DNA of 64,000 bases, taken from assembly GCF_013248975.1 (NCBI RefSeq), contig NZ_JABRWH010000001.1:2314001-2378000 (forward strand), given 5' to 3'. Shown piece by piece: positions 7,261-16,180 of the stretch; positions within the stretch are counted from its first letter, which is position 1; every line of letters begins with the position of its first letter. A program made the translations under genes and the position numbers. Origin of the DNA: Neobacillus endophyticus. Its GTDB lineage: Bacteria > Bacillota > Bacilli > Bacillales > Cytobacillaceae. The notes below the pieces were generated by a model, which saw only the letters and a list, made by a program, of their open reading frames with translations, did no database searches and was not told where the DNA came from.

Positions 7261-9021
7261 ATGAAAAAATTAACCGTTCTGCTCACAACTGAAGGAACTT
7301 ATCCTTATCATCAGGGAGGGGTCAGCACTTGGTGTGATACCCTTGTGAAGGAATTGGATATGGTGGACTATATTTTATACAGTGTCATCACTGACCCATT
7401 TATTACACAAAAGTTTCAAATGCCAAAGGCAACACAACTTTTTAAAGTGCCATTATGGGGAACCGAAGAGCCTTGTGAACATTTGCCAACCCCTTTTTCA
7501 CTTGTCTATTTACAAAAAAAGAGAACAACCGATAAAGTCATAAAGAATTTGTTTCTGCCACTCTTTAAAGAATTGATTTTGGAAATGATCAGTCCTGAAA
7601 AAAATCCGGAACATTTTGGGGTTATCTTGCATCAGCTTTATAAGTATTTTCAGGAATATGAATATAAAGAAACCTTTAAATCAGAGCTCGTGTGGAACCA
7701 TTATAAATCATTCATTTTGGAATGGATGGATGATCCGGCTTTAAAACTAACGCAGCCAGATATTTATGGGTTGATACAGAGTCTTGGTTGGGTTTACCGG
7801 TTTTTAAATATCATCAATACGAGTGTCCCAAAGGCACATGTCAGCCATTCATCAGCCTCGGCTTTTTGCGGTATTCCTTGTGTAATAGCAAAAATAGAGC
7901 ACAAAACTCCATTCCTGTTAACAGAGCATGGTGTCTATCTCCGTGAGCAATACTTATCACTATCAAAAAGAAATTTGCCAATCTTTCTAAATACGTTCCT
8001 GATCCGCTTTATCCATTCCATTAATTCATTAAATTTTCATTATGCGGACCAAGTTTCACCAGTTTGCCATTATAACACAAGGTGGGAAACGAAATTTGGG
8101 GTACCGCAGGAAAACATTGAAGTAATCTACAATGGAGTGGATACAAATGTATTTATGGAAGGAAAAAAGGCGGAGAGACTGCATCCCACTGTAGTAACAG
8201 TCGCAAGGATTGACCCAATCAAAGACATTATATCCCTGATTCATACTGCAGCCATCGTGAAAAAACAAATTAAAAACGTGAAATTTATCGTGTACGGGTC
8301 TGTGTCTGTACAAGGATATTATGAGGAATGCAAGGCATTGGTAAAAAAACTTCAGCTAGAAGAAACGGTCATTTTTGCTGGTCATTCCAATAATATGGTT
8401 GCGGCGTATCATTCAGGTGATGTTATTGCACTCTCGAGTATTTCTGAGGCATTTCCATATTCTGTTGTTGAAGCGATGATGACAGGAAAACCTGTCGTCG
8501 CAACAGATGTGGGTGGAATTCGAGAGGCACTAGGGAATACGGGCTTTCTCGTTACGCCAAGAAAGCCCGAGGAATTTGCACAATCTATTATTTTATTATT
8601 AAACAATGCAAACTTAAGAGATTCATTGGGAAGGGATGCAAGAGAGCGGGCACTTAACTATTTTACATTGGATAAAGTAAAAGACCATCATTTGAAAACT
8701 TATATAAAGCTTGCCACGCATTCCTTTAAACAAAGTCCTATTATGAAAGAACAGAAACAGACTGATTCAAATCAGAGATTAGAATGGCAAAAGCTACACA
8801 GTGAAAGAGCGTACGCATTAATGTCAAATGGCTTTTACAAAGAAGCCATTGAACAATTCCGGCTTGCGATTAATAAGGAGCCAGAGTCACCGGCAGTATT
8901 TATTTATAAAACCGAAATTGCTAAAGCGTATTATCAATTAGGGGAAACCGAAAAAGCAACATGGCAATTTGAAAAATTAAAAGAATGGGGATTGAATGAG
9001 CCACTAAGAAAAGCAAAATGA
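7261..9021 (+). CDS. pelF: PelF-like GT4 glycosyltransferase with C-terminal TPR
   Basis: Cytosolic glycosyltransferase that would polymerise the exopolysaccharide from a nucleotide sugar (UDP-GlcNAc is suggested for PelF). The N-terminus carries the PelF hallmark EGTYPYHQGGVSTW (about residues 11-24) before an unusual DUF3492-like region. The GT4 half has VARIDPIKDI and the EX7E motif SEAFPYSVVEAM (about 395-406). Residues from about 505 form TPR-like repeats, a fusion not present in Pseudomonas PelF, where TPRs are on PelE. The ATG at 7261 has AAGGTGAGG in front; upstream in-frame codons lack one. First gene of a 12-gene operon. Confidence 0.82.
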   Translation: MKKLTVLLTTEGTYPYHQGGVSTWCDTLVKELDMVDYILYSVITDPFITQKFQMPKATQLFKVPLWGTEEPCEHLPTPFSLVYLQKKRTTDKVIKNLFLPLFKELILEMISPEKNPEHFGVILHQLYKYFQEYEYKETFKSELVWNHYKSFILEWMDDPALKLTQPDIYGLIQSLGWVYRFLNIINTSVPKAHVSHSSASAFCGIPCVIAKIEHKTPFLLTEHGVYLREQYLSLSKRNLPIFLNTFLIRFIHSINSLNFHYADQVSPVCHYNTRWETKFGVPQENIEVIYNGVDTNVFMEGKKAERLHPTVVTVARIDPIKDIISLIHTAAIVKKQIKNVKFIVYGSVSVQGYYEECKALVKKLQLEETVIFAGHSNNMVAAYHSGDVIALSSISEAFPYSVVEAMMTGKPVVATDVGGIREALGNTGFLVTPRKPEEFAQSIILLLNNANLRDSLGRDARERALNYFTLDKVKDHHLKTYIKLATHSFKQSPIMKEQKQTDSNQRLEWQKLHSERAYALMSNGFYKEAIEQFRLAINKEPESPAVFIYKTEIAKAYYQLGETEKATWQFEKLKEWGLNEPLRKAK

Positions 9022-9035
9022 TGGGAGGACAAGAG

Positions 9036-9428
9036 GTGGAGTTAGAGAAAAACCTAAATACAAAACGCGGAATTATTGGCTATAATCCCATGGAGGTCAG
9101 CGAAAGGTATCAATCGATACAGGACTGGCACCAAAGAGAACAAGAATGGTTACAAAAGGAATTGAATGTTGAAAAAGAAAGAAATAAACAATTAAAAGAG
9201 ATGATGGAAGAAATAACGGAACCTTCCATACAAAATACCCTTGTTGCAGATTTAACTGAATTCCTCGAAAGCTATTTTTTGAATATACATGATTCTATCT
9301 TACAGTTAAAGGGTGAATTCGAGGAGAAGGAAAGTTTGTTGCAAGAGAAATTAATAGAAAAAAATAAGGAAAAAGAAATGACTCTTAAGCGAATCCAAAA
9401 AGCTCTTGATTTATTTATTTACTCCTAA
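9036..9428 (+). CDS. DivIVA-like coiled-coil protein, 130 residues
   Basis: Soluble coiled-coil protein in the polysaccharide operon. The N-terminal part (GIIGYNPMEVSERYQSIQDW) resembles the membrane-binding start of DivIVA/GpsB proteins, followed by a long charged coiled coil (REQEWLQKELNVEKERNKQL) and a second helix pair. The GTG at 9036 is preferred because GGGAGG lies 7 nt upstream; an ATG at 9018 overlaps the pelF stop and lacks a site. It is followed after 32 bp by a second protein with the same design. A scaffolding or localisation role for the synthase is inferred. Confidence 0.6.
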   Translation: MELEKNLNTKRGIIGYNPMEVSERYQSIQDWHQREQEWLQKELNVEKERNKQLKEMMEEITEPSIQNTLVADLTEFLESYFLNIHDSILQLKGEFEEKESLLQEKLIEKNKEKEMTLKRIQKALDLFIYS

Positions 9429-9460
9429 AATTAGACCTTAAGAAAGAGCTGAATAAACAG

Positions 9461-10519
9461 ATGAAACTACAATTATTTGGTTTACAAAAAGCTCAAGTGG
9501 ATACATTTTTAAAGCAGTTGGAAGGGGATTTATTTTCGGAGCACGACCGATTAAAGGCGGAACTGGAGAGTTTAAAATCCGAGAATCAGCAGCTTGAAAT
9601 AGAATTAGAAAAGAGAAGGAAAGAAAGATCGAAAAGGGATTTAGACAATTGGATTCTGGCGAGAGAACAGTATGAAAAAATGGTTCACTATATGACGGAG
9701 AAAAAGGCTGAAGAAAAGCATGAAATGCTGGAAATGGATTTGTTCTTTACAGAAAGAATGAATCGTATGGATCAGCAAATAAATGAAGCCGCATCAGAAA
9801 TACAATTAATAGAAAAGTTGTTTTCAAAAATCCTTCATCCATTTGCAAATCAAAATGAAAATAATAGGGTTGGACAAGAACCTATAAAAATAGACAAAAA
9901 AGAAGAAAATGTTTCTATCAAGGAAAATATAGAAGTCAAAGAAATGATTTCAGAAACCGAAACAGCAGCTAGTGTAGAGATTATAAGTCAGGAGCAGATT
10001 CCTCCGGCTATTACTGCTGACAAAGAAAGGCTGATAGAGAAAGTAAATTTGCAGCCGGATTTACAGGCTAGAACAAGTAATAGTTTTTGGGGAGATCTAG
10101 AAGGTCAGACAAACAATTCGTTATTAGTATTTCAGGAAGATCCATTGCAATCAGATCCTGGATGTTTTCAGATTGATGCAGAGTTTAAAGAAAAGGTTAT
10201 GGGCGAAAAGCATATGTCATCCCTAATTCCAAGTTCTCCTGAAGAACTGGAAAGTGTCCGAAAAGAAGAGATGATTCCCGATAAATCCGACCATGTTGTT
10301 GAAAGGCAGAATGATGCTTTATTAGAGGAAATCGAAATGATTAAGACACAGTACATTGTTGGGAGAGTCGCAGGGGAAGATTTATTCGATCTTCGAGGCG
10401 CTATCATTCTTGCAAAGAATTCTATCATTACCCGCGAAGCAATTGAAAAAGCCAATCAAAACGGAAAGCTTGCCGAGTTAATCATAAATATGAAGTTAGC
10501 TGGATCAGGAGAGGTATAA
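9461..10519 (+). CDS. DivIVA-like coiled-coil protein with C-terminal beta domain
   Basis: 352 residues. The start (LFGLQKAQVDTFLKQLEGDL) again looks like the DivIVA N-terminus (G-x-x-x-x-x-V-D-x-F-L), followed by coiled coil to about residue 125. Next is a long, low-complexity acidic linker (about 130-280). A compact C-terminal domain follows (YIVGRVAGEDLFDLRGAII, then a helix ending LAELIINM), resembling small barrel modules that bind partners or ligands. No membrane segment. It ends 1 bp before the PelG-like gene. It could link the cytosolic glycosyltransferase to the membrane channel; this is inference. Confidence 0.6.
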   Translation: MKLQLFGLQKAQVDTFLKQLEGDLFSEHDRLKAELESLKSENQQLEIELEKRRKERSKRDLDNWILAREQYEKMVHYMTEKKAEEKHEMLEMDLFFTERMNRMDQQINEAASEIQLIEKLFSKILHPFANQNENNRVGQEPIKIDKKEENVSIKENIEVKEMISETETAASVEIISQEQIPPAITADKERLIEKVNLQPDLQARTSNSFWGDLEGQTNNSLLVFQEDPLQSDPGCFQIDAEFKEKVMGEKHMSSLIPSSPEELESVRKEEMIPDKSDHVVERQNDALLEEIEMIKTQYIVGRVAGEDLFDLRGAIILAKNSIITREAIEKANQNGKLAELIINMKLAGSGEV

Positions 10520-10520
10520 G

Positions 10521-12131
10521 GTGAGGGATTATTCACAACAAACTTTGCCAGCTGTAGAGAAATCGACTAAATTTCAGGTGCTTTTGGATGAAGTCAGGGA
10601 AAAACAACTGCAGCCTGAAGACCAATTTGAAATTGCTGCACTATTGGAATCAATGGGTTGGAATGATAGTAGAGCGGAGAAGGAATTTGGTGTAAAGGAT
10701 CTTTTTGAATTAGCGGATCATTTATGGGAATCGATAGAATCCAATCTTAATTATCAAGCATTCACTAAAGCTCAACAGCCTAAGGGCGTATTGAAGCGAA
10801 TTGAGATGATTCGAAGCTTCCTTCGCGGGTTAATATTTGCGTTTCCAATGGGAGTTTCTGTTGCGGCAATGCTTACACTAAAGTTCTCACTTTGGTCATA
10901 TAAATATCTATCCCTGAAGAATGCTACTAGTATTGCCATTGGCACTATCCTTAGCTTTGTAGTCGTAGGGGGATTCACACAGGCAATTGCTAGAAGAGGC
11001 TTTTTCTATATTATCCAAGGATATTACAATCTTGCCCGCAGGACGACATTTCTGTTTATCTTAATAGGCTTTGGCGTGTGTATTGGGATTTCGCTTATTT
11101 TAATTGCCTTAAATGTCATCTTTAATATGTTTTCATATGACATGATTTTATTGATCATCCTGTTCTTCTTTTTCCTGACAGCCATTTGGCTATCAGTAAC
11201 CGTTATGTATATTTTGAAAAAGGAAATCATTTTTACAGGATTAATTATCTTTGGGATCTTTCTTGTCTATATCATGTTTGACCGGTTTCATATCGATATC
11301 ATTTTATCGCAATTAATTTCCCTGTTAATTGTTTCTCTTTGCAGTATTTTATTAGTCTTATATTTCTTTTTAAAGGCAGAGAGAAAAGGAGAAAAAGGGA
11401 TTGCCATTAAGCTTCCGCGTTTTTCAATCACGCTTTATACCATTTGGCCATATTTCTTTTATGGGTTTCTATACTTTAGCTTTTTATTTATTGACCGGGT
11501 TAATGCTTGGACCAAAAATGAAGATTATATGCCTTACATGATTCTATTTAGAGGGCAATATGAACTTGGATTAGACTTTGCATTGTTAACGATCATTTTA
11601 CCAATGGGCATTAGTGAAGTCATCTTATCCAAGCTGATGTCTGACATTGAGTTAAGCCAAAAGAATTTTCTCATATCTGAAAGTGATAAATTATATAAGA
11701 AGTTTGTTAGGTCCTATAAAAAATTGGCAGGAATGATTTTTGCGAGCTCGGTCATTAGTTCGATTGTAATATACCGATTTTTGCTTTGGTATAATCAAAC
11801 TTCTATAAGGCTGAATGGTGAAAATTTATTAAACAACCATGTTACGTTATTTGTATTATTGTGGGGAATTATTTCTTATATCATGTTGGCCTTTTGTTTA
11901 ATGAATGCGGTCATTTTATTTGCTTTGTCACAGGCAAATATGGTGGTGAAGGCGTTAATGCCATCCATTTTATGCAATTTTATTATTGGATTTTTATTAA
12001 GCCGGTGGATTTCCTATGAATATGCAGTAATTGGTTTATTAGCGGGTACCATTCTATTAACAGTTTTGACTACCCAAGCTCTCATGAAAGTATTGAAAAA
12101 TTTGGATTTTTATTTATATGCTGCATCGTAA
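10521..12131 (+). CDS. pelG: PelG-like polytopic membrane protein (polysaccharide export)
   Basis: 536-residue membrane protein. About 85 cytosolic N-terminal residues precede roughly 12 transmembrane segments. It resembles the PelG family, a MATE/flippase-like partner of PelF thought to carry the chain across the membrane. Recognisable stretches are GGFTQAIARRGFFYIIQGYYN, WLSVTVMYILKKEII, FLFIDRVNAWTKNEDYMPY and the long loop ILSKLMSDIELSQKNFLIS. The GTG start has GGAGAGG 6 nt upstream. It sits one base after the coiled-coil gene and 12 bp before the next membrane protein, so the genes are co-translated. The family call is by topology and local motifs. Confidence 0.72.
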   Translation: MRDYSQQTLPAVEKSTKFQVLLDEVREKQLQPEDQFEIAALLESMGWNDSRAEKEFGVKDLFELADHLWESIESNLNYQAFTKAQQPKGVLKRIEMIRSFLRGLIFAFPMGVSVAAMLTLKFSLWSYKYLSLKNATSIAIGTILSFVVVGGFTQAIARRGFFYIIQGYYNLARRTTFLFILIGFGVCIGISLILIALNVIFNMFSYDMILLIILFFFFLTAIWLSVTVMYILKKEIIFTGLIIFGIFLVYIMFDRFHIDIILSQLISLLIVSLCSILLVLYFFLKAERKGEKGIAIKLPRFSITLYTIWPYFFYGFLYFSFLFIDRVNAWTKNEDYMPYMILFRGQYELGLDFALLTIILPMGISEVILSKLMSDIELSQKNFLISESDKLYKKFVRSYKKLAGMIFASSVISSIVIYRFLLWYNQTSIRLNGENLLNNHVTLFVLLWGIISYIMLAFCLMNAVILFALSQANMVVKALMPSILCNFIIGFLLSRWISYEYAVIGLLAGTILLTVLTTQALMKVLKNLDFYLYAAS

Positions 12132-12143
12132 GGGAGAGGCTCC

Positions 12144-14105
12144 ATGTATTCCACACTTTCTAATCATATATGGCCGATACTGCATTATTCGTTTTCCTTT
12201 TATCTCTTATTTTTTCTTTTGCCCAGAGGTTTATTTAGCCTCACATATGAAAATAAGCTAGAAAACTGGTTTTCAGGATATGTAAAAATGGTATTTTTTC
12301 TTATCATTACAGGCTATATCTTGGTCATTGTAAAACTATATGAAGGCCTTTCACTCTTGATGTTGTTCTCAGTAATTATTGGATGGAATTTCCGTATTAA
12401 AAAACGGAAGAAAATGAAAGAAGGAGTTTCATCCTCTCCATTATTGAATAAGCTATATGATTTACTCGATGGATTGCCAAAGACTACGCAACAGGCGTTA
12501 AGAACGATGTTTAATCAAAAGCAAAAAAATCTTGTTATCAAAATACGAACTCAGTTGAAGTGGTCACTTTTTATCGAAGGAATAGCATTGTTGGTGATCG
12601 TGAGCTTTTCCTTCTATGTAAGGTTCTATGATGCGTTCGTAAATGCAGCACCTCCATTATCTGATAGTTACGTCACCCTGGCATGGATGAAATATATTAA
12701 TAATCGTGATTTATTTCATGATGGAATTTATCCGCAAGGGTTTCATATTTATTTGGCCTCCATTTTTAAATTTGCTGCTGTGGATTCACTCTATATCCTT
12801 CGGTATACAGGGCCATTAAATACACTCATGATAGTGGTGGGGCTGTATATCGTTGTTCGAAAACTGACAAACAATCCTGTGGGGGCACTAACTGCAGCTT
12901 GGATCTATGGAATAGTGTGGGTAGTCTTTCCATTGTTTTCTACCGACCGGCAAGCAGCAACGAATTCACAGGAATTTGCTTTTGTATTTATTTATCCAGC
13001 CGTTTATTTTTTTATGAAATTTTTTCAAACGGATAAAAAAGAGGATTTATACATTGGCATTTTGAGTACGGCCATTATTGGTTTAGTTCACTCTTTAGGG
13101 TATGCCTTGATCGGGTTAATGCTGGGAATGATGATGGCTGCCGCTGCGGTAACGTTGAAGAAAAGCTGGAAGCCTTATTTACAAATAGTAGTTGGAACAG
13201 GTTTTACGGGCATCCTCTCGGTCATGCCACTTGGAGCCGGCTATCTTTTGGGGAAAGGCCTGAATGCCTCATCAGCAGCCTATTTAACTAACCAGAATAA
13301 TTCTTATCAATTTGCGATTTTAAACGAATGGGATTACATGACCATTGGAGCGCTTGGCCTATTATTGCTTCACCAATTTAGGAGGAAAATTTCCCGAGAA
13401 GAGCGATTTATTGGAATCTTTACCACATTTACAGGGCTAAGTATTTTCACCTTGTATTATGCCGGCGGTGTAATGACGCATAGTACGGTAATCGATTCGC
13501 GTTCTATTGATTTATGGAGGCTTGTCATACCATTTTGTATAGGAATATCCGTTTCCTATTTATTCAATATGTTTAAAGGCAGTTGGAGGAGTTATGTCAA
13601 CATAGTGGCCATGGTCTTGATGATTTCTGTCACTTTCATTGACCGTGCATCGCCTATCATACCTTACAAGCTAGAATACAATGAAAATGTTGAACAATAT
13701 TTAAGAATCAGTCAGCAGTATTTGCCGCAAACTTGGATGATTGTATCGCAGGACGAGGGCTATTCTGAAGTGCTTGGAAAAGGATTCCATATGCATCTGG
13801 GTGATTTTCTTAAAACTTATAATCCAAGGGCTAAGGCATTAACGAAGTTTCAACAGGGAGCCCCAGATAAAAATATCCCTCCACATGTCTTTGTTTTTCA
13901 GGAAAAGAAAGTATTTGAGGTTGCAAAAACGAATAGTGTTTATCAAATTCTCGCACCGAAATATAAGGAGCGGGCAAAGGAATATAAAGATTTTACGCGA
14001 TGGCTGCGCGATCGGAAACAGGCAGGTTATAAACTAAAAATCTATTATCAGGATCAGCATATCTTTGTTTACCAGTTTGATATTCCGGGAAATATCAATC
14101 AGTAA
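12144..14105 (+). CDS. Polytopic membrane protein, GT-C glycosyltransferase-like
   Basis: 653 residues with about 12 membrane segments and a soluble C-terminal tail (from about 520). An extracytoplasmic loop after the fourth hydrophobic segment contains APPLSDSYVTLAWMKY, placed like the acidic first loop of GT-C enzymes that use polyprenyl-phosphate sugars. Further loops (STDRQAATNSQEF) and the tail with KGFHMHLGDFLKTYNPRAK also fit that architecture. With the DPM-like GT2, DUF2304 and flippase downstream, a lipid-linked sugar transfer onto the polymer is plausible. No family was recognised with certainty; a polymerase or transporter is possible. Confidence 0.5.
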   Translation: MYSTLSNHIWPILHYSFSFYLLFFLLPRGLFSLTYENKLENWFSGYVKMVFFLIITGYILVIVKLYEGLSLLMLFSVIIGWNFRIKKRKKMKEGVSSSPLLNKLYDLLDGLPKTTQQALRTMFNQKQKNLVIKIRTQLKWSLFIEGIALLVIVSFSFYVRFYDAFVNAAPPLSDSYVTLAWMKYINNRDLFHDGIYPQGFHIYLASIFKFAAVDSLYILRYTGPLNTLMIVVGLYIVVRKLTNNPVGALTAAWIYGIVWVVFPLFSTDRQAATNSQEFAFVFIYPAVYFFMKFFQTDKKEDLYIGILSTAIIGLVHSLGYALIGLMLGMMMAAAAVTLKKSWKPYLQIVVGTGFTGILSVMPLGAGYLLGKGLNASSAAYLTNQNNSYQFAILNEWDYMTIGALGLLLLHQFRRKISREERFIGIFTTFTGLSIFTLYYAGGVMTHSTVIDSRSIDLWRLVIPFCIGISVSYLFNMFKGSWRSYVNIVAMVLMISVTFIDRASPIIPYKLEYNENVEQYLRISQQYLPQTWMIVSQDEGYSEVLGKGFHMHLGDFLKTYNPRAKALTKFQQGAPDKNIPPHVFVFQEKKVFEVAKTNSVYQILAPKYKERAKEYKDFTRWLRDRKQAGYKLKIYYQDQHIFVYQFDIPGNINQ

Positions 14106-14137
14106 ACAGTTTCGGTTAATGCAAATGAGGTGAAGGG

Positions 14138-15304
14138 ATGCAGACGGTAATTATAACGGATGGCTTGTTGCGGAAATCATTGTCTGCCACACGTTCTCTA
14201 GGAAAAAGGGGCATTAAAACGATTGTCGGTGACCAATCAAGCTTGTCGCCAAGCGGCTTCTCAAAGCATTGTTATAAAAGAGTAAAGTATCCGGATCCAA
14301 AACTCACTCCTGAACAATTTCTCTCATGGCTGAAGCAGCAGCTTAAACAAGAAAATGTCCCTGTGCTGCTGCCGATGGATGATGCTGTGGTCGATATCGT
14401 CATGGAACATTGGGAGGACATAAAGAACCTATGCAAATGTCTGTTGCCATCAAGGCAGGCGTATGATACGGCGGCTGATAAATTTGAAACAATCGAGCTG
14501 GCAAGGAAACAAAGTGTAAAATGTCCGGAAACATATTTGCCAAATGATAAACAAGATGTTGTGAAAATGGCTGAAACAGCAGTTTTTCCGCTTGTTGTTA
14601 AACCGCGAAAAAGCAGCGGTTCACGCGGTATACGAAAAGTAGAGAATAAAGAATCGCTTTTGGAGATTTATGAGGAGATTAGAAAAGAGTATCCGAATCC
14701 AATGATTCAGGAATGTATTCCTTTTGGCGACCGCTATGATGTTTGTCTTCTGTATGATCAACAACATGAAGTAAAAGCATCCTTTGTTCAAAAAGAAATT
14801 CGGCATTTTCCGATTAAAATGGGACCGAGCACAGTTCAAGAAAGCGTTAGTAATGAAGAATTAATCGAACTTAGTATACATTTGCTAAAACCTCTAAATT
14901 GGACAGGCATTGTTGAAGTTGAATACATGATCGAACCAAGAACCAATCAGCCTGTTTTAATGGAGATTAACCCGCGTTTCTGGAATTCTCTTGATTTAGC
15001 GATTCAAAGCGGCATTGATTTTCCTTATCTGCTATATCAATTATGTTTGGGTCAAAGTGTCCCAGTGCAAAAGGAATATCCTGCTGGCAGACGAAGCAGG
15101 TGGCTGTTTCCCGGTGATCTTCTTCATTTTCTACTAAATCCGGAACGATTCTCGATGAAACCATCCTTCTTTTCAGGAAAGAAACAGTCTGTGTTTGATG
15201 ATACCTTCAGTCTGGCAGACCCGCTGCCTGGCGTCATGTTAATCTTATGTTGTGTTCGATTGGCTTTTTCGATTAAGAGCTGGAAAATGTTCTTTAAGCG
15301 TTAG
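14138..15304 (+). CDS. ATP-grasp ligase
   Basis: 388-residue soluble enzyme of the ATP-grasp fold, which joins a carboxylate to an amine or thiol through an acyl-phosphate. Order: N-terminal Rossmann-like part (VIITDGLLRKSLSATRSLGK), ATP-binding VVKPRKSSGSRGIRKV (about 149-164), IQECIPFGDRYDVCLLYD, and the metal-binding MEINPRFWNS near residue 275. A hydrophobic C-terminal tail (LPGVMLILCCVRLAFSI) may associate with the membrane. The relatives I recognise are carbamoyl-phosphate synthase-like and biotin carboxylase-like ligases of surface-polymer loci. In this operon it could attach an amino acid or another acid to the polysaccharide; the substrate is unknown. Confidence 0.8.
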   Translation: MQTVIITDGLLRKSLSATRSLGKRGIKTIVGDQSSLSPSGFSKHCYKRVKYPDPKLTPEQFLSWLKQQLKQENVPVLLPMDDAVVDIVMEHWEDIKNLCKCLLPSRQAYDTAADKFETIELARKQSVKCPETYLPNDKQDVVKMAETAVFPLVVKPRKSSGSRGIRKVENKESLLEIYEEIRKEYPNPMIQECIPFGDRYDVCLLYDQQHEVKASFVQKEIRHFPIKMGPSTVQESVSNEELIELSIHLLKPLNWTGIVEVEYMIEPRTNQPVLMEINPRFWNSLDLAIQSGIDFPYLLYQLCLGQSVPVQKEYPAGRRSRWLFPGDLLHFLLNPERFSMKPSFFSGKKQSVFDDTFSLADPLPGVMLILCCVRLAFSIKSWKMFFKR

Positions 15305-15315
15305 GAGAATGAATA

Positions 15316-16164
15316 ATGTTAAATGCACTAACGGTTGATGTTGAAGATTGGTACCACACAAATGGATTAAATATCCCTCAAAAGGAATGGGACAGTCTAC
15401 CATCAACTGTATTACCAAATACAATGAGGCTATTAGATTTGTTTGATGAATTTGAAGTGAAAGGCACATTTTTCGTCTTGGGTGATGTGGCAAAAAGATA
15501 TCCGCAATTAGTAAGAGAGATTGTGAATCGCGGTCATGAAATTGGCTCGCATGGAATGTATCATCAGCTTGTCTATAAACAATCATTGGAAGAATTCAAA
15601 GCAGATGTTCTTGAATCCATTGAAACGCTTAAAGAAATTTCTGGTCAAAATATTACGTTATATCGGGCTCCATCATGGTCCATATCAGAGGATAGATTGG
15701 GCGTATTAGAGTTTTTGGAACAAAATGGAATAAAGGTGGATTCAAGTTTACAGCCTTTTAAAACCCCATTATCGGGAATGAGCGGGATTCCAACAAGGCC
15801 ATTTAAACCAATGTTAGGAGGGAAATCGCTGAATCTTATTGAATTTCCGCCAACGGTTTGGCAGATCAGCAAAAACTTCACCTTCCCATTTGCAGGGGGA
15901 TTTTATTTAAGATTTTTCCCTAAGCTAGTAATAGCTTATTTGCTGAATAAATTGAATGAGAAAAAACCGGGACTTGTCTATATCCATCCATGGGAAATAG
16001 ACCCGTTCATCCCGAAAAGAAAAACGAGCTTGTTTATTTATATCATTCAATATTATCGTTTAAAGTCTACGGAACGGAAATTAAGAAGCTTATTAGGAAA
16101 ATTTCAATTTGCTCCTGTTGGAAAGGTATTGGAGCACGTTGAAATCATTCATGAAAAGCTTTAG
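15316..16164 (+). CDS. CE4 polysaccharide deacetylase (DUF3473-like subtype)
   Basis: Metal-dependent N-deacetylase of the NodB family, subtype seen in exosortase/EPS loci. Motif 1 is LTVDVEDWYHTNG (catalytic Asp and metal Asp, residues 5-17). Motif 2 is HEIGSHGMYHQLV (HxxxH metal ligands, about 75-87). YRAPSWSIS is motif 3 and VYIHPWEID is motif 5. It starts directly with the catalytic strand and has no signal peptide, so as written it is cytosolic, unlike PelA. Its role would be removal of acetyl groups from GlcNAc/GalNAc units of the polymer or its precursor. It lies 11 bp after the ATP-grasp gene. Confidence 0.85.
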   Translation: MLNALTVDVEDWYHTNGLNIPQKEWDSLPSTVLPNTMRLLDLFDEFEVKGTFFVLGDVAKRYPQLVREIVNRGHEIGSHGMYHQLVYKQSLEEFKADVLESIETLKEISGQNITLYRAPSWSISEDRLGVLEFLEQNGIKVDSSLQPFKTPLSGMSGIPTRPFKPMLGGKSLNLIEFPPTVWQISKNFTFPFAGGFYLRFFPKLVIAYLLNKLNEKKPGLVYIHPWEIDPFIPKRKTSLFIYIIQYYRLKSTERKLRSLLGKFQFAPVGKVLEHVEIIHEKL

Positions 16165-16180
16165 AAGGGAGGGGAGCGGG

